The notes: generated by a model from the letters alone, not told the origin. A stretch of DNA of 64,000 bases from Clostridium transplantifaecale (GCF_900626075.1 NZ_UYZY01000008.1:124001-188000); one strand, 5' to 3'; positions 45,155-53,982 are shown, counted from the stretch's first letter. Translations and numbers: made by a program.

Positions 45155-46156
45155 CTAAGCCAGAAACAGGTAGAACGCAGCCAGCAGCAGATTCAGCACA
45201 ATAAATACAATTGTACCCGAATTTAAGTACATGGCCGAAGAAAAATCCCTGTATTCAATCCCTTCCGGCCATCTTCCCGGAAGCAGCCTCGTCTTCTTCA
45301 CATTGACGCAGAAAATGACGATAGACGCAATGATAACCCCCAGCGTAATCACCGGAACCGCCAGGACAATGAACAGATAGGCAATTGAGAACTGTTCTTT
45401 GGACATCAGCAATACGAGCAGCGTGGAGTAACTGTTAATCATGATATGCAGGATGCAGTTATACTTCATTCTTCCCGTTTTTACCGCCACATATCCCAGC
45501 ACCACGCCGATGGCGGTTGCATAGAGAATCTGGGACAGGTTCCCATGCATCAGCCCAAACATCAGGGCCGAAAAAAGGATCGCTGCTTTTTCCCCCAGCG
45601 GCCTTAAACGGTTTATCAGCTTCCATCTGAATATATATTCCTCTATAATCGGCCCAAGCACAGAAACATACAGAATCACCACAATATTCAGGCTGTCGAA
45701 CAGGTTGTTGACGGGATTCATATTATAGGTATTCCTGCCGGTTAAGACAGCCACAATCAGGTTCAGCACACTTCCCGCAATATTTAAAATGTATCCGGCT
45801 CCCATTGTCATGACGAAAAACATGATAAATTTACTGGGCCGCATCCTCTTCTTCTCGGGTATGACTTCAGGTACATGCTCCATGACGGCAAATGTCACCG
45901 GCAGCACCAGCACATAGGCGAGCAGATGGCTCCCTGCAATCGAGAACCAGCCCGAATTCAGCGCCTTATATAATTCCGCTCCAATGCCCATCACCTTGTA
46001 GTGGGACAGCAAATAACCAATCAGCCCAAAAAGGATTCCCGCAAGCTGAGTCAGCAGGACAAGCGCCACCAGGGACCATCCCAGCACGGAGCAGATATGC
46101 CTGACCTCGCTTCTGTATTCCTGGACCTTACTCCAGTTGTAATTACCGTCATCCAT
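45155..46156 (-). CDS. CPBP family intramembrane metalloprotease
   Basis: A 333-residue membrane protein with about eight segments. The ATG at 46156 with AGAGGAG upstream is preferred; the frame is open to 46234, but that region is the promoter. The CPBP/Abi motifs are IIEEYIFRWKLINRL (Glu-Glu-x3-Arg), FSALMFGLMHGN (second His) and a later MINS motif. Members cleave membrane substrates or process CAAX-like or bacteriocin peptides. No bacteriocin gene is nearby, so the substrate is unknown. Confidence 0.92.
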   Translation of the reverse strand: MDDGNYNWSKVQEYRSEVRHICSVLGWSLVALVLLTQLAGILFGLIGYLLSHYKVMGIGAELYKALNSGWFSIAGSHLLAYVLVLPVTFAVMEHVPEVIPEKKRMRPSKFIMFFVMTMGAGYILNIAGSVLNLIVAVLTGRNTYNMNPVNNLFDSLNIVVILYVSVLGPIIEEYIFRWKLINRLRPLGEKAAILFSALMFGLMHGNLSQILYATAIGVVLGYVAVKTGRMKYNCILHIMINSYSTLLVLLMSKEQFSIAYLFIVLAVPVITLGVIIASIVIFCVNVKKTRLLPGRWPEGIEYRDFSSAMYLNSGTIVFIVLNLLLAAFYLFLA

Positions 46157-46205
46157 ATAAAACGTCTCCTCTGTTGCCGCTAAGTTTACTTTAATGAATA
46201 CATAC

Positions 46206-46234
46206 AGTATAGCGATTTCTGGACGCGGAGTCAA
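46206..46234 (-). promoter_or_regulatory. Sigma-A promoter of the CPBP protease gene
   Basis: TTGACT (46229-46234), 17 bases and TATACT (46206-46211) on the minus strand, about 50 bases before the ATG. The 5' end of structured element A begins about 11 bases upstream of the -35 box. Confidence 0.85.
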
Positions 46235-46245
46235 TGCGATGTGGA

Positions 46246-46652
46246 TTTAGTTGAGATGCGAGGACGCCTCTGTAAGACGGCGGACGGGGTGGTGGGAGGT
46301 TGTGTATGAGTCTTCAGTCCCGGTTTGTAGGGTGTCGTGAGGGGGAATCCAGGAGAAAAAATTCCTGCGGGGACTCGCTCCCGCTTGTGGAATGCGCAGC
46401 GGATGCTAGCTTCGTGAAAAACCTGCCACCGCACGCTTTTGCACTAAGCTCGATAGGTCCTCGCTAAGTGCTCAATGTGTCAGCAAGCACCGGTGGGCTC
46501 CAAGGTCCCCTTCGGAAAGTTTTCTCCTTCCTTCCCCGGGCAGGTTGTCGGCGGGACTGAAGACTCAGCGAAGGGTATTGCCCCGTCCGCCGGCTTCAGG
46601 GGCTGATTGTCTCTTTCGTCAAGTGCGGGGGAGAGGTATTGACGCGGCCACT
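46246..46652 (+). ncRNA. Structured intergenic element, copy A (candidate novel RNA)
   Basis: About 405 bases with no supported ORF. Nested long-range helices are visible: P1 CGGCGGACGGGG (46278-46289) with 46581-46592, P2 GAGTCTTCAGTCCCG (46308-46322) with 46552-46566, P3 CCTGCGGGG (46364-46372) with 46534-46544. The 5' end reads GATTTAGTTGAGATGCGAGG and the 3' end ...GCGGCCAC. Copy C is nearly identical in the flanking thirds but inverted; copy B keeps the helices with changed bases. Whether it is transcribed is not known. A mobile DNA repeat with palindromic structure is the alternative. Confidence 0.72.
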
Positions 46653-46711
46653 ATGCAGTCGTGAACCTTTTACATTTTGAAAGTATTCCGGGTACCGCGG
46701 TTTCCTTACCC

Positions 46712-46756
46712 AAAAAAGCTGTGTAATACGGGATACTCCGTATTACACAGCTTTTT
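46712..46756 (-). terminator. Terminator after the SLC13-amidohydrolase operon
   Basis: AAAAAGCTGTGTAATACGG and its exact complement form a 19-base arm pair with a six-base loop, followed on the minus strand by six U residues. It lies about 27 bases after the amidohydrolase stop and separates it from element A. Confidence 0.92.
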
Positions 46757-46782
46757 ACAATAGCGTTTGCATCCGCCGATGA

Positions 46783-47952
46783 TCAGCGGAGCCCTTTTCT
46801 GATTGCTGGACGTCCCTGAAGATATACTATTTTTCCGTCAATCATTGTCATTTCCGGCATAAGGATTCGGTCTCCGATTCTGGTATTTCCGTCGGAATCT
46901 GAAAATTCCACATTCTTCCTGACAAGCCTCACCAGGGTCAGATCGGCTTTTCTTCCTTCCTCCAGTACACCGGCCTCTTTCTCCATCCCGAGACAGCGGG
47001 CCGGAATCCGGGTTACCGAGTCGAATACGCGGTGAAGCGGCATTCCCATATTCAGGAATTTCGACATCACAAAGGCCAGATCCTTCATATCGGGCGCATT
47101 GCCGAAGGTGGCCGCGGTCGCGTCACTGCTGATAATATCCGGATAAATTCCTTCTTTCAGTGCCTTTTCCGCCACCTCAAAATTAAAATTCATCCTGCCG
47201 TTTCCCACTTCCAGAAAGACGCCTCTCCCCCTGGCATCGTGGAACGCGCGCTGTACGGTTTTGTCCTCCTCCAGGATTGTCATGCCCTTGTTGTGGTACA
47301 TATGGCTGTAAATGTCACCGGGCCGTAGCCGTCTTACAATCTCTTCCGCCCTCACCGGAGGATCCGTTGTGTGGACGCATACCGGAAGACCAAACCGCTC
47401 CCCCAGCTCCAGTGCGTGTTCCAGAGGGGCAATGCCTTCATTACCTACAATCGGGCGGCTGATTCTGACCTTGATTCCGCGTATCTCATCCCTGTATTTC
47501 CCGATCAGCGCAGCCATCTGTTCCTCTTTCACGGCGGTGCGGGCAAGCGGTTCCATAATACCTGCGCCCGGCTGGCCTAACGGTGAAAGGTTCAGAAAAC
47601 TCCTGATTTTAATTGTCCTCGGCATAATGTCCAGCTGATGAAACGCCTCATACCCGGCGCAGCCGGCTGTGCCCATATCCACGGCCATCACGGCACCCGA
47701 CGCCAGCAGCAGATCTCCGTTTATCCCGAAACCACTTCCCTTTGTAAACAGATGTGTATGGAAATCAATCCAGCCGGGTTGAAGATAAGCGCCCTCCGCA
47801 TCCAGTATTACATTGGCCGCTTTCTCCGCCTCCCTCTCCGTCAGACGTTCCGTGATAAACTGAATCATCCCCTTATTGATTCCCGCCGCAATGTTACGCT
47901 CTATGCCCGTATCCGGGTCCGTAACCACCGCATTATTGATGAGTAAATCCAT
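46783..47952 (-). CDS. Amidohydrolase/deacetylase family metallohydrolase
   Basis: A 389-residue cytoplasmic metal-dependent hydrolase. PGWIDFHTHLFTKGSGFG (about 58-75) carries the HxH metal pair; later metal ligands are in VCVHTTDPP, IYSHMYHNKG and IISSDATAATFG. The family holds dihydroorotase-like deacetylases and cyclic amidases of uncertain substrate. GGAGGAAAAGA precedes the ATG. It begins 12 bases after the SLC13 permease stop, so the permease probably imports the anionic substrate or its product is an organic acid. Confidence 0.9.
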   Translation of the reverse strand: MDLLINNAVVTDPDTGIERNIAAGINKGMIQFITERLTEREAEKAANVILDAEGAYLQPGWIDFHTHLFTKGSGFGINGDLLLASGAVMAVDMGTAGCAGYEAFHQLDIMPRTIKIRSFLNLSPLGQPGAGIMEPLARTAVKEEQMAALIGKYRDEIRGIKVRISRPIVGNEGIAPLEHALELGERFGLPVCVHTTDPPVRAEEIVRRLRPGDIYSHMYHNKGMTILEEDKTVQRAFHDARGRGVFLEVGNGRMNFNFEVAEKALKEGIYPDIISSDATAATFGNAPDMKDLAFVMSKFLNMGMPLHRVFDSVTRIPARCLGMEKEAGVLEEGRKADLTLVRLVRKNVEFSDSDGNTRIGDRILMPEMTMIDGKIVYLQGRPAIRKGLR

Positions 47953-47964
47953 TCTTTTCCTCCA

Positions 47965-49236
47965 TTATACATATAAAGGCCAGATAAATGGTATCAGTAT
48001 GATACAGGCAGCCAGGAATACAACCGTCATTCCTATGTTGCTCTTCAGATAGTCTGAGAACTTATATCCCCCGTAAGCATAAATCAGGTTAGCCGGAGGG
48101 CAGGCAATCGGACTTAAAATCGACATAGTGGATGCGATGCACAGCACCATCAGCAGCGCTGAAGGGAATACCCCGATCGTTTCCGCAATGGCAATGATAA
48201 TCGGCATCAGCAGCGTAATCGTCACTACATTGGACATAAACTGCGTCATTACGCATGTCAGGACGAAAATCACAATTGTTATATAATACACGTTGGTGGA
48301 CCCTCCGATGATTCTTATCAGGGTATCCGCCATAATCTGGGCTGCTCCCGTATTTTTGAGGGCCGTAGCCAGCGGCGTCATTCCTCCGAGCAGAATTACC
48401 GTCTTAATGCTTACAAGCTGATATGCCTGCTTTTCTGTAAATATTCCCAAAAGCACGTCAGCAACCGCTCCCATAATTGCCACCATGTAGGAAGGAATTC
48501 CTGTCCTGTCCTCAAAAATCATTCCCACAAAAACACAGAGAAGAACGGCCACGGAAGTAATCTGCTTCCACTTCGGCGCATCTTTCGGCGCCCGTTCGGA
48601 GAAAATCTGGCTCTCATCATTGTACGCTTTGATGTCCGGTAAAAATTTATAGCCGATAAAGTACATATAAATCAGCATGATTACCGTAAGCGGAACGCCG
48701 ATTTTGGAAATTTCAAAGAAACCGAAGGACTGTCCCAGTTCTTTAATCTGATCACCGATCAGTACATTGACCGCCGCATCTCCTACCAGCGTCAGCCTGC
48801 CGCCCGCCATTGCCCCGAGAAATGCGGACATCAGCAGTTTGGATCGTGAAAAGTTCGTTGTAGCGGTAATACCGATGATAATCGGAATAAATACAGCGAC
48901 CGTGCCGGAGTTGCTGAGTCCAGCCGACATGATGGTGGACAGGATCATGATTGCCATAATCATCTGCCGTTCCGTCTTTGCATACTTCGTCACAACCGAA
49001 GCAATCTTGTCACATACTCCCGTTTCAAACAGAGCGCTTCCTACAATTACAACGCCTATCAACATCAGGATTGTAGTGCTGGCAAATCCACTGACCGCCT
49101 CCTTCGGCGTAACCAGTCCCGTCAGCACCAGAGCACACAGCGTCAGCATTACTGTCATATTGACAGGTATTTTCTCAAGAAGAAAAGAAATAACTGCAAG
49201 TATCAGAATAATAATCGTTAGTGTGGATGGTTCCAT
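47965..49236 (-). CDS. SLC13/ArsB-NhaD superfamily anion permease
   Basis: A 423-residue membrane protein with 10-12 segments. The pattern SGFASTTILMLIGVVIVGSA, SNSGTVAVFIPIIIGI and, in the second repeat, MTQFMSNVVTITLLMPIIIA (two Ser-Asn-x-x/Thr ligand loops) fits the DASS/SLC13 group of sodium or proton-coupled di- and tricarboxylate carriers. GAGGGGGAAAAC precedes the start. It heads an operon with the amidohydrolase. Confidence 0.9.
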   Translation of the reverse strand: MEPSTLTIIILILAVISFLLEKIPVNMTVMLTLCALVLTGLVTPKEAVSGFASTTILMLIGVVIVGSALFETGVCDKIASVVTKYAKTERQMIMAIMILSTIMSAGLSNSGTVAVFIPIIIGITATTNFSRSKLLMSAFLGAMAGGRLTLVGDAAVNVLIGDQIKELGQSFGFFEISKIGVPLTVIMLIYMYFIGYKFLPDIKAYNDESQIFSERAPKDAPKWKQITSVAVLLCVFVGMIFEDRTGIPSYMVAIMGAVADVLLGIFTEKQAYQLVSIKTVILLGGMTPLATALKNTGAAQIMADTLIRIIGGSTNVYYITIVIFVLTCVMTQFMSNVVTITLLMPIIIAIAETIGVFPSALLMVLCIASTMSILSPIACPPANLIYAYGGYKFSDYLKSNIGMTVVFLAACIILIPFIWPLYV

Positions 49237-49312
49237 GTTTTCCCCCTCATTTCATTTGTATGGTTACGATCAAAGATGCCATGGCCGGTCTTTTCTTTCA
49301 TCGTCTGTCCTT

Positions 49313-49342
49313 ATTGTATGACATCCAATCCACAAAATCCAA
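49313..49342 (-). promoter_or_regulatory. Probable promoter of the SLC13-amidohydrolase operon
   Basis: TTGGAT (49337-49342), 18 bases and TACAAT (49313-49318) on the minus strand, about 77 bases before the permease start. The remaining gap to the htpG terminator (49343-49482) holds AT-rich sequence with a small TCGTT/AACGA inverted pair near 49355-49375 that could be an operator; I see no gene there. Confidence 0.6.
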
Positions 49343-49482
49343 CAATGTATTTTGTCGTTCCCAACAACGAAATTTTGTTATATCTAAATTCTGACGCCGA
49401 TGCCTGATCCACTGGTTAAAATTATATTCGAACTGCGTTCTTCTGTCAAAATGAACCTTCCTGCAAAATTGCCTCCCTCACC

Positions 49483-49559
49483 AAAAAGACGCAGGACACC
49501 GTGCGCGGAAATCTGTTTTCGGCAACAGTTTCTTCTGCGCACAGGGTGCCCTGCGTCTT
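49483..49559 (-). terminator. Terminator after htpG
   Basis: A long imperfect stem (AGACGCAGG-CACC-GTGCGC against GCGCACAGGGTGCCCTGCGTCT) with an inner AACTGTTGCCGAAAACAG-like hairpin; on the minus strand it is followed by five U residues. It starts 27 bases past the htpG stop. Confidence 0.88.
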
Positions 49560-49585
49560 CTCAATATTTTGAACGTCGGGGAATC

Positions 49586-51592
49586 TTATTTAGCCAGCAT
49601 TCCCATAATCTCGTTGCTTCTTGCAATAAATTTAGTCATTCTCTCCGGTGTCAGGGAGCCATGGCTCAGCAGCGCCAAATCATAGAGCTGTTCGCAAATC
49701 TTTCCTGTGTTCTCGCCTTCGCCGTTTTCCAGCACATACTGAACCAGATTGTTGTTCGCATTCAGGATTAATACCTGGCCGCTTCCGCCGAACATGGAAG
49801 GATCCATTCCATACATATTGTACATCTTCATCATTTCCTGCATACGGCGTGATTCCTCAGATACGGTAATCATGGAGGAAATGGACTCGTTTTTAAGTTT
49901 CTCAACCTTAACCTGGAGCTTGTCGTCACCCAGTGTTTTGCGGAAAAGTTCTGTCAGAGTCTCCTCCGATTTGCCGAACGCTTCCTTGTCCTCCTCGGCT
50001 ACTTCTTCCTTCATCGTCTCATTGACATCCGCGTCGATACGGAGGAACTTCAGATTCTCATGTTTCTGCTCCAGACGTCCGATAAACGGATTGTCGATGT
50101 TGTGAGGCAGAATGAGGGCGTCCTGTCCGGACTCCTTGAACATGTTGATGTACTGGCCCTGCTCCTTTTCGTCCGTCACATAGAAAAGCTTATTCTCATG
50201 GTTTTCTTCTTTAGCCCTCTCCTCGCAGTCCTTCAGTGTCAGATATTTGCCTTCCAGGTTTTTGAAAATGATATAGTCATCCATCTTCTCGGCAAATTTG
50301 TCGTCTTTCAGGCAGCCGAATTTGATAAATGGAGAAATGTCATCCCAGTATTTCTCGTAATTTTCCCGGTCTGTCTTGCACATTCCTGAAAGTTTGTCCG
50401 CCACTTTCTTTGTGATGTAATCGGAAATCTTCTTAACAAAACCGTCGTTCTGAAGAGCGCTTCTGGATACGTTAAGAGGCAGATCCGGACAGTCAATCAC
50501 GCCCTTTAAGAGCATCAGGAATTCCGGAATGACTTCCTTAATGTTGTCGGCAATAAATACCTGGTTGTTATAAAGCTTAATGGTTCCTTCGAGGCTCTCG
50601 TACTCCATGTTGATCTTCGGGAAATAGAGAATTCCCTTCAGGTTAAATGGATAGTCCATGTTCAGATGGATCCAGAACAGAGGCTCCTTAAAATCCATAA
50701 ATACCTTGCGGTAAAATTCCTTATATTCTTCCTCGGTGCACTCATTCGGATGCTTATTCCAGAGCGGATGGATGTCGTTGAGGGCAACCGGACGTTTGAG
50801 GATCTTGTATTTTTCGGTTCTCGGTGATACTTCAACTGTCTCTTTTGTACCATCCTCGTTCTCTTTCTCCTCTGTCTTCGCCTCCTCGATTACCGTCTCT
50901 ACAACCGTATCCTTCTCTGTCAGCTCGTCCTTTTCGATTGTCTCATACTGAGGCTCTGCCGCGCTGTTGTCCAGGAAAATCTCCACCGGCATGAAAGCAC
51001 AGTATTTCTGGATTACTTCGCGCGCCCTGTACTCATTGCTGAACTCAGCGCTGTCGTCATTTAAGTAGAGGACAATTCTCGTACCAATGTTTTCCTTGTC
51101 TCCTTCATCCATCGTAAATTCCGTACCGCCTTCGGATTCCCAGTGAACCGGCTTAGCCCCTTCCCGATAGGACAGGGTGTCGATGACAACGCGGTCCGCT
51201 ACCATGAATGCAGAATAGAAGCCAAGTCCGAAGTGACCGATAATCTGATCCTCATTAGCCTTGTCCTTATACTTCTCCAGGAAGTCCTGTGCGCCCGAAA
51301 ATGCGATCTGGTTGATGTACTCTTCCACTTCCTCCGCGGTCATACCAATACCGTTATCTTCCACTGTGATCGTTTTTGCATTAGAGTCTACCGTCACCTG
51401 AATCTTATATTCCAGATCTTCCGGTTTGACAAATTCACCCATAAGCTCCAGTTTTTTAAGCTTTGTGATTGCATCACAGCCGTTGGAAATCAATTCCCTG
51501 TAGAAAATGTCGTGGTCGGAATAAAGCCATTTTTTTATAATAGGGAAGATATTCTCGCTGTTGATTGATAAGCTGCCTGTTTTAGCTGCCAT
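49586..51592 (-). CDS. htpG: Molecular chaperone HtpG (Hsp90)
   Basis: A 668-residue Hsp90. The ATG at 51592 follows GGAG by nine bases. The N-terminal GHKL ATPase shows ELISNGCDAITKLKKL, VEDNGIGMTAEEVEEYINQI, SGAQDFLEKYK and IGHFGLGFYSAFMVAD; the middle domain shows DFKEPLFWIHLNMDYPFNLK and DLPLNVSRSALQND. A charged Glu-rich linker lies near residue 225-245. It acts as an ATP-dependent chaperone in the cytoplasm. A consensus promoter and a CIRCE operator lie upstream, implying HrcA control. Confidence 0.97.
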   Translation of the reverse strand: MAAKTGSLSINSENIFPIIKKWLYSDHDIFYRELISNGCDAITKLKKLELMGEFVKPEDLEYKIQVTVDSNAKTITVEDNGIGMTAEEVEEYINQIAFSGAQDFLEKYKDKANEDQIIGHFGLGFYSAFMVADRVVIDTLSYREGAKPVHWESEGGTEFTMDEGDKENIGTRIVLYLNDDSAEFSNEYRAREVIQKYCAFMPVEIFLDNSAAEPQYETIEKDELTEKDTVVETVIEEAKTEEKENEDGTKETVEVSPRTEKYKILKRPVALNDIHPLWNKHPNECTEEEYKEFYRKVFMDFKEPLFWIHLNMDYPFNLKGILYFPKINMEYESLEGTIKLYNNQVFIADNIKEVIPEFLMLLKGVIDCPDLPLNVSRSALQNDGFVKKISDYITKKVADKLSGMCKTDRENYEKYWDDISPFIKFGCLKDDKFAEKMDDYIIFKNLEGKYLTLKDCEERAKEENHENKLFYVTDEKEQGQYINMFKESGQDALILPHNIDNPFIGRLEQKHENLKFLRIDADVNETMKEEVAEEDKEAFGKSEETLTELFRKTLGDDKLQVKVEKLKNESISSMITVSEESRRMQEMMKMYNMYGMDPSMFGGSGQVLILNANNNLVQYVLENGEGENTGKICEQLYDLALLSHGSLTPERMTKFIARSNEIMGMLAK

Positions 51593-51682
51593 AATAAACA
51601 CTCCTTTACTGCCTTATTTTTTATATTTATTCTATTAAGATGCTTTGCTGTGCTGCGGCATTGTCCCTGCCGTGCATTTATT

Positions 51683-51711
51683 ATTCTAATACCTCTTCTT
51701 CCAGATGTCAA
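51683..51711 (-). promoter_or_regulatory. Sigma-A promoter of htpG
   Basis: TTGACA (51706-51711), 17 bases and TAGAAT (51683-51688) on the minus strand, about 90 bases before the htpG ATG. Confidence 0.9.
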
Positions 51712-51718
51712 TAGAAAA

Positions 51719-51745
51719 TTAGCACTCATTTACATTGAGTGCTAG
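51719..51745. promoter_or_regulatory. CIRCE operator (HrcA site) upstream of htpG
   Basis: TTAGCACTC, nine bases, GAGTGCTAG matches the CIRCE consensus TTAGCACTC-N9-GAGTGCTAA at all but the last base. It lies 7 bases upstream of the htpG -35 box. HrcA binds CIRCE to repress heat-shock genes; htpG is not a CIRCE gene in Bacillus subtilis, so the placement is informative. It is 110 bases from the M14 promoter on the other side. Confidence 0.92.
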
Positions 51746-51855
51746 TAATTTTTATCTGTTTTTCTGCGGCTCCATTTTCCGGCCGGCGGCAAACGCGGGC
51801 CGGTCACTTAACTATTACCAATCCTTGCGTTTTTCTTTCAGTTTTTTCCAGTTCG

Positions 51856-51884
51856 TTGACAATCTATACCAGAACTTTTATAAT
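51856..51884 (+). promoter_or_regulatory. Sigma-A promoter of the M14 carboxypeptidase gene
   Basis: TTGACA (51856-51861), 17 bases and TATAAT (51879-51884) on the plus strand: a perfect consensus promoter, about 108 bases before the ATG. Confidence 0.9.
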
Positions 51885-51992
51885 GAGTGAGTCGTAATTG
51901 TTCAGGGAGCGTTTTATATAAACCGTAAACCGGCAATAATGAGGGTACTGAACAGTCACATTGAGCCACACAATATAAGGAGGATACTCTAA

Positions 51993-53153
51993 ATGAATCG
52001 TAGAACAAACTTACGGCGCTTCCTGAAAAAAAGCGCTGCTGTCGGATATATTTCCCTGTCGCTGGCATTTTCCAGCGTATTTACCGGGGTTGCTTTTGCC
52101 GGTCCGGCTGATGATGCATCCCTGTCAACCCCTTCCCCTGGCCCCGGAAGCGGCCCTGGCGCCTCTGTCCCCGTGGATAACAGCTTTTATAACCAGAATC
52201 TCTCCGATCCGGTGGTAAAACCGGTCGATAAGTACTCTTATGAGCAGATGGAACAGGATATCGCCGCACTGGCCGGACGCTATGGAAACCATATGGCGGT
52301 CAATGTCATCGGCCAATCTCTCGACGGGAGAAATATTTACGACGTTGTCATCGGAAACCCGGGCGCGCCGAAAAAGATCCTTTTCCAGGGAGCAATCCAT
52401 GCAAGGGAATATATTGTAGTGCCCCTGATGATGCAGCAGCTGGAATATATGCTTGCTTTCTACGATTCAGGAACATATAACAATCAGCCGCTTTCCTCCA
52501 TACTGAATAATGTTTCCATCCATTTTGTCCCGATGGCAAACCCTGACGGAGTTGCCATCAGCCAGTTCGGCGAAGGAGCCATCCGCTCCGAAGAGCTGCG
52601 CCAGAACATTCAGAACTGCTACACCATGGACGTGGCGGATGCCCGCACCTCGCTTAGTTATGACCAGTATCTGATCCGCTGGAAGAGCAACGCCCGCGGA
52701 GTCGATTTGAACCATAACTTCGACGCAGGCTGGGAATCCCTGAATCCAACCCTGGCTCACAACTCGTTTACCGACTACAAAGGAGCCTCTCCTCTGTCCG
52801 AGCCGGAATCACAGGCTCTGGCTAACCTGGTACAGCAGCAGGCATTTTCCGCCGTGATCAACTATCACGCAATGGGAAGAGTCCTCTACTGGGATACCGA
52901 CAATAACCAGAAGATGGCGGAATCCAGCGACATGGCCCTCACCGCCGCCGGTGTAACCGGATACCAGGTCCTGGCCAGCAAAGGCGTCGGCGGATTTAAA
53001 GACTGGCTCCAGAGAAAAAGCAATCCGGTGGCAGGCATCACGATTGAGGTGGGACGTTCCACCTGTCCGGTCGCCTTCTCCGAGTACCAGTCAATCTGGG
53101 ATCAGAACAAACAAATTCCGGTCCTTTTCAGCAAATATATTTTAAGCCACTAA
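51993..53153 (+). CDS. Secreted M14 family zinc carboxypeptidase
   Basis: A 386-residue exported peptidase. The signal region (about 1-36) begins with Arg-rich RRTNLRRFLKKSA, a possible Tat-like start, then a hydrophobic stretch ending TGVAFA. A Pro/Ser/Gly spacer follows. The catalytic domain shows the zinc ligands in GAIHAREYIVVPLMMQQLEY (His-x-x-Glu), the third ligand His in AVINYHAMGRVLYW, the substrate Arg region SNARGVDLNHNFDAGW, and the catalytic Glu in AGITIEVGRSTCP. It likely trims peptides or peptidoglycan stem peptides outside the cell. AAGGAGG precedes the ATG. Confidence 0.93.
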   Translation: MNRRTNLRRFLKKSAAVGYISLSLAFSSVFTGVAFAGPADDASLSTPSPGPGSGPGASVPVDNSFYNQNLSDPVVKPVDKYSYEQMEQDIAALAGRYGNHMAVNVIGQSLDGRNIYDVVIGNPGAPKKILFQGAIHAREYIVVPLMMQQLEYMLAFYDSGTYNNQPLSSILNNVSIHFVPMANPDGVAISQFGEGAIRSEELRQNIQNCYTMDVADARTSLSYDQYLIRWKSNARGVDLNHNFDAGWESLNPTLAHNSFTDYKGASPLSEPESQALANLVQQQAFSAVINYHAMGRVLYWDTDNNQKMAESSDMALTAAGVTGYQVLASKGVGGFKDWLQRKSNPVAGITIEVGRSTCPVAFSEYQSIWDQNKQIPVLFSKYILSH

Positions 53154-53182
53154 CAAACAGATTATAAAGTAAAATAGTAAGA

Positions 53183-53230
53183 ACCCCCGATATCCCTGTG
53201 TGGTGCGAACTGGGATATCGGGGGCTTTTT
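53183..53230 (+). terminator. Terminator after the M14 carboxypeptidase gene
   Basis: CCCCCGATATCCC and GGGATATCGGGGG form a perfect 13-base stem with a 15-base loop, followed by CTTTTTG. It starts 30 bases after the stop. Confidence 0.9.
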
Positions 53231-53260
53231 GAATAATTACTGTTTCTATTCGGGGTCCTT

Positions 53261-53330
53261 TACATCTCTTTACTTCTCTTTACTTCTCTTTACTTCTCTT
53301 TACTTCTCTTTACTTCTCTATGTTTCTCCA
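53261..53330 (+). repeat. Tandem decamer repeat
   Basis: Seven consecutive 10-base units of the form TACTTCTCTT: the first differs by one base (TACATCTCTT), then four exact copies, then TACTTCTCTA and TGTTTCTCCA as the array decays. It fills the gap between the M14 terminator and the DUF5721 gene. A 60-codon open frame across it is a by-product of the repeat and has no ribosome site. Confidence 0.85.
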
Positions 53331-53423
53331 TACTTTTTAACGCTTGCTGCTCTATTGTTATTCATGTTTACGTCTCTGTATTTCTTAACGTTGGCTTCTC
53401 TGTACGTCTAAACATTTATTTTT

Positions 53424-53921
53424 CTACACTTCCTCAAAAGCAATCTCTTCTTTTTTCAAAAATGCCTTTATGGAATCATCCCACTCCCGTTCCAGAGTCC
53501 GATCCATTGTAAACTGGTTCATGGACAGTCCGGTAATGCAGGATAATACCTGTTCCTCATATCTGACGTTGACAAAAAGCCCGCCCACCTGCTCCGGCAG
53601 CCAGGAGGACCCCCTGTCCTTCAGGAAACGCTCCACATTTCCGGGGGGCAGTTTAAACACTATCGCAAAACTTTCCGGCAGCCTGCTGCCCTTAATCAGG
53701 GAAAAGCAAAATGGCCGAAGCGCCTTCCAGGACGAATATGCCTCAATCTTTCCCTCTTCCAGCTCTTCATCGGAATAAAATCCCTGCCTGACCTTCCCGT
53801 CGATCGAAAAGCTGTTAAACGTAACAATCGTGGCCTCACGCACCAGAAAACGGTCGAAAGTCTCCCCGATAAATAATTTCTTTGTAAATGCCTTCAAATC
53901 GGCAATCCGTAATGCAACCAT
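53424..53921 (-). CDS. DUF5721 family protein
   Basis: A 165-residue cytoplasmic protein of unknown function. The N-terminus MVALRIADLKAFTKKLFIGE and the inner ALRPFCFSLIKGSRLPESFA and FVNVRYEEQVLSCITGLS are the family's recognisable parts. It is found mainly in Lachnospiraceae-type Firmicutes. GGAGG precedes the ATG and a promoter lies 20-50 bases upstream, so it is a single-gene unit. Confidence 0.85.
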   Translation of the reverse strand: MVALRIADLKAFTKKLFIGETFDRFLVREATIVTFNSFSIDGKVRQGFYSDEELEEGKIEAYSSWKALRPFCFSLIKGSRLPESFAIVFKLPPGNVERFLKDRGSSWLPEQVGGLFVNVRYEEQVLSCITGLSMNQFTMDRTLEREWDDSIKAFLKKEEIAFEEV

Positions 53922-53942
53922 AATGTTCCTCCGTCTTCTCCC

Positions 53943-53971
53943 ATTTTACCTCACGGCGGGAGTTCGTGCAA
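53943..53971 (-). promoter_or_regulatory. Promoter of the DUF5721 gene
   Basis: TTGCAC (53966-53971), 17 bases and TAAAAT (53943-53948) on the minus strand. The 5' end of element B begins about 12 bases upstream of the -35 box. Confidence 0.75.
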
Positions 53972-53982
53972 CCTGAATAATG

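Noticed and set aside
53261-53330. CRISPR array
   Set aside because: The 10-base units are directly adjacent without unique spacers and no cas genes are present.
53229-53411. 60-codon Leu/Tyr-rich open frame over the decamer repeat
   Set aside because: Product of the tandem repeat, no ribosome site, starts inside the terminator region.
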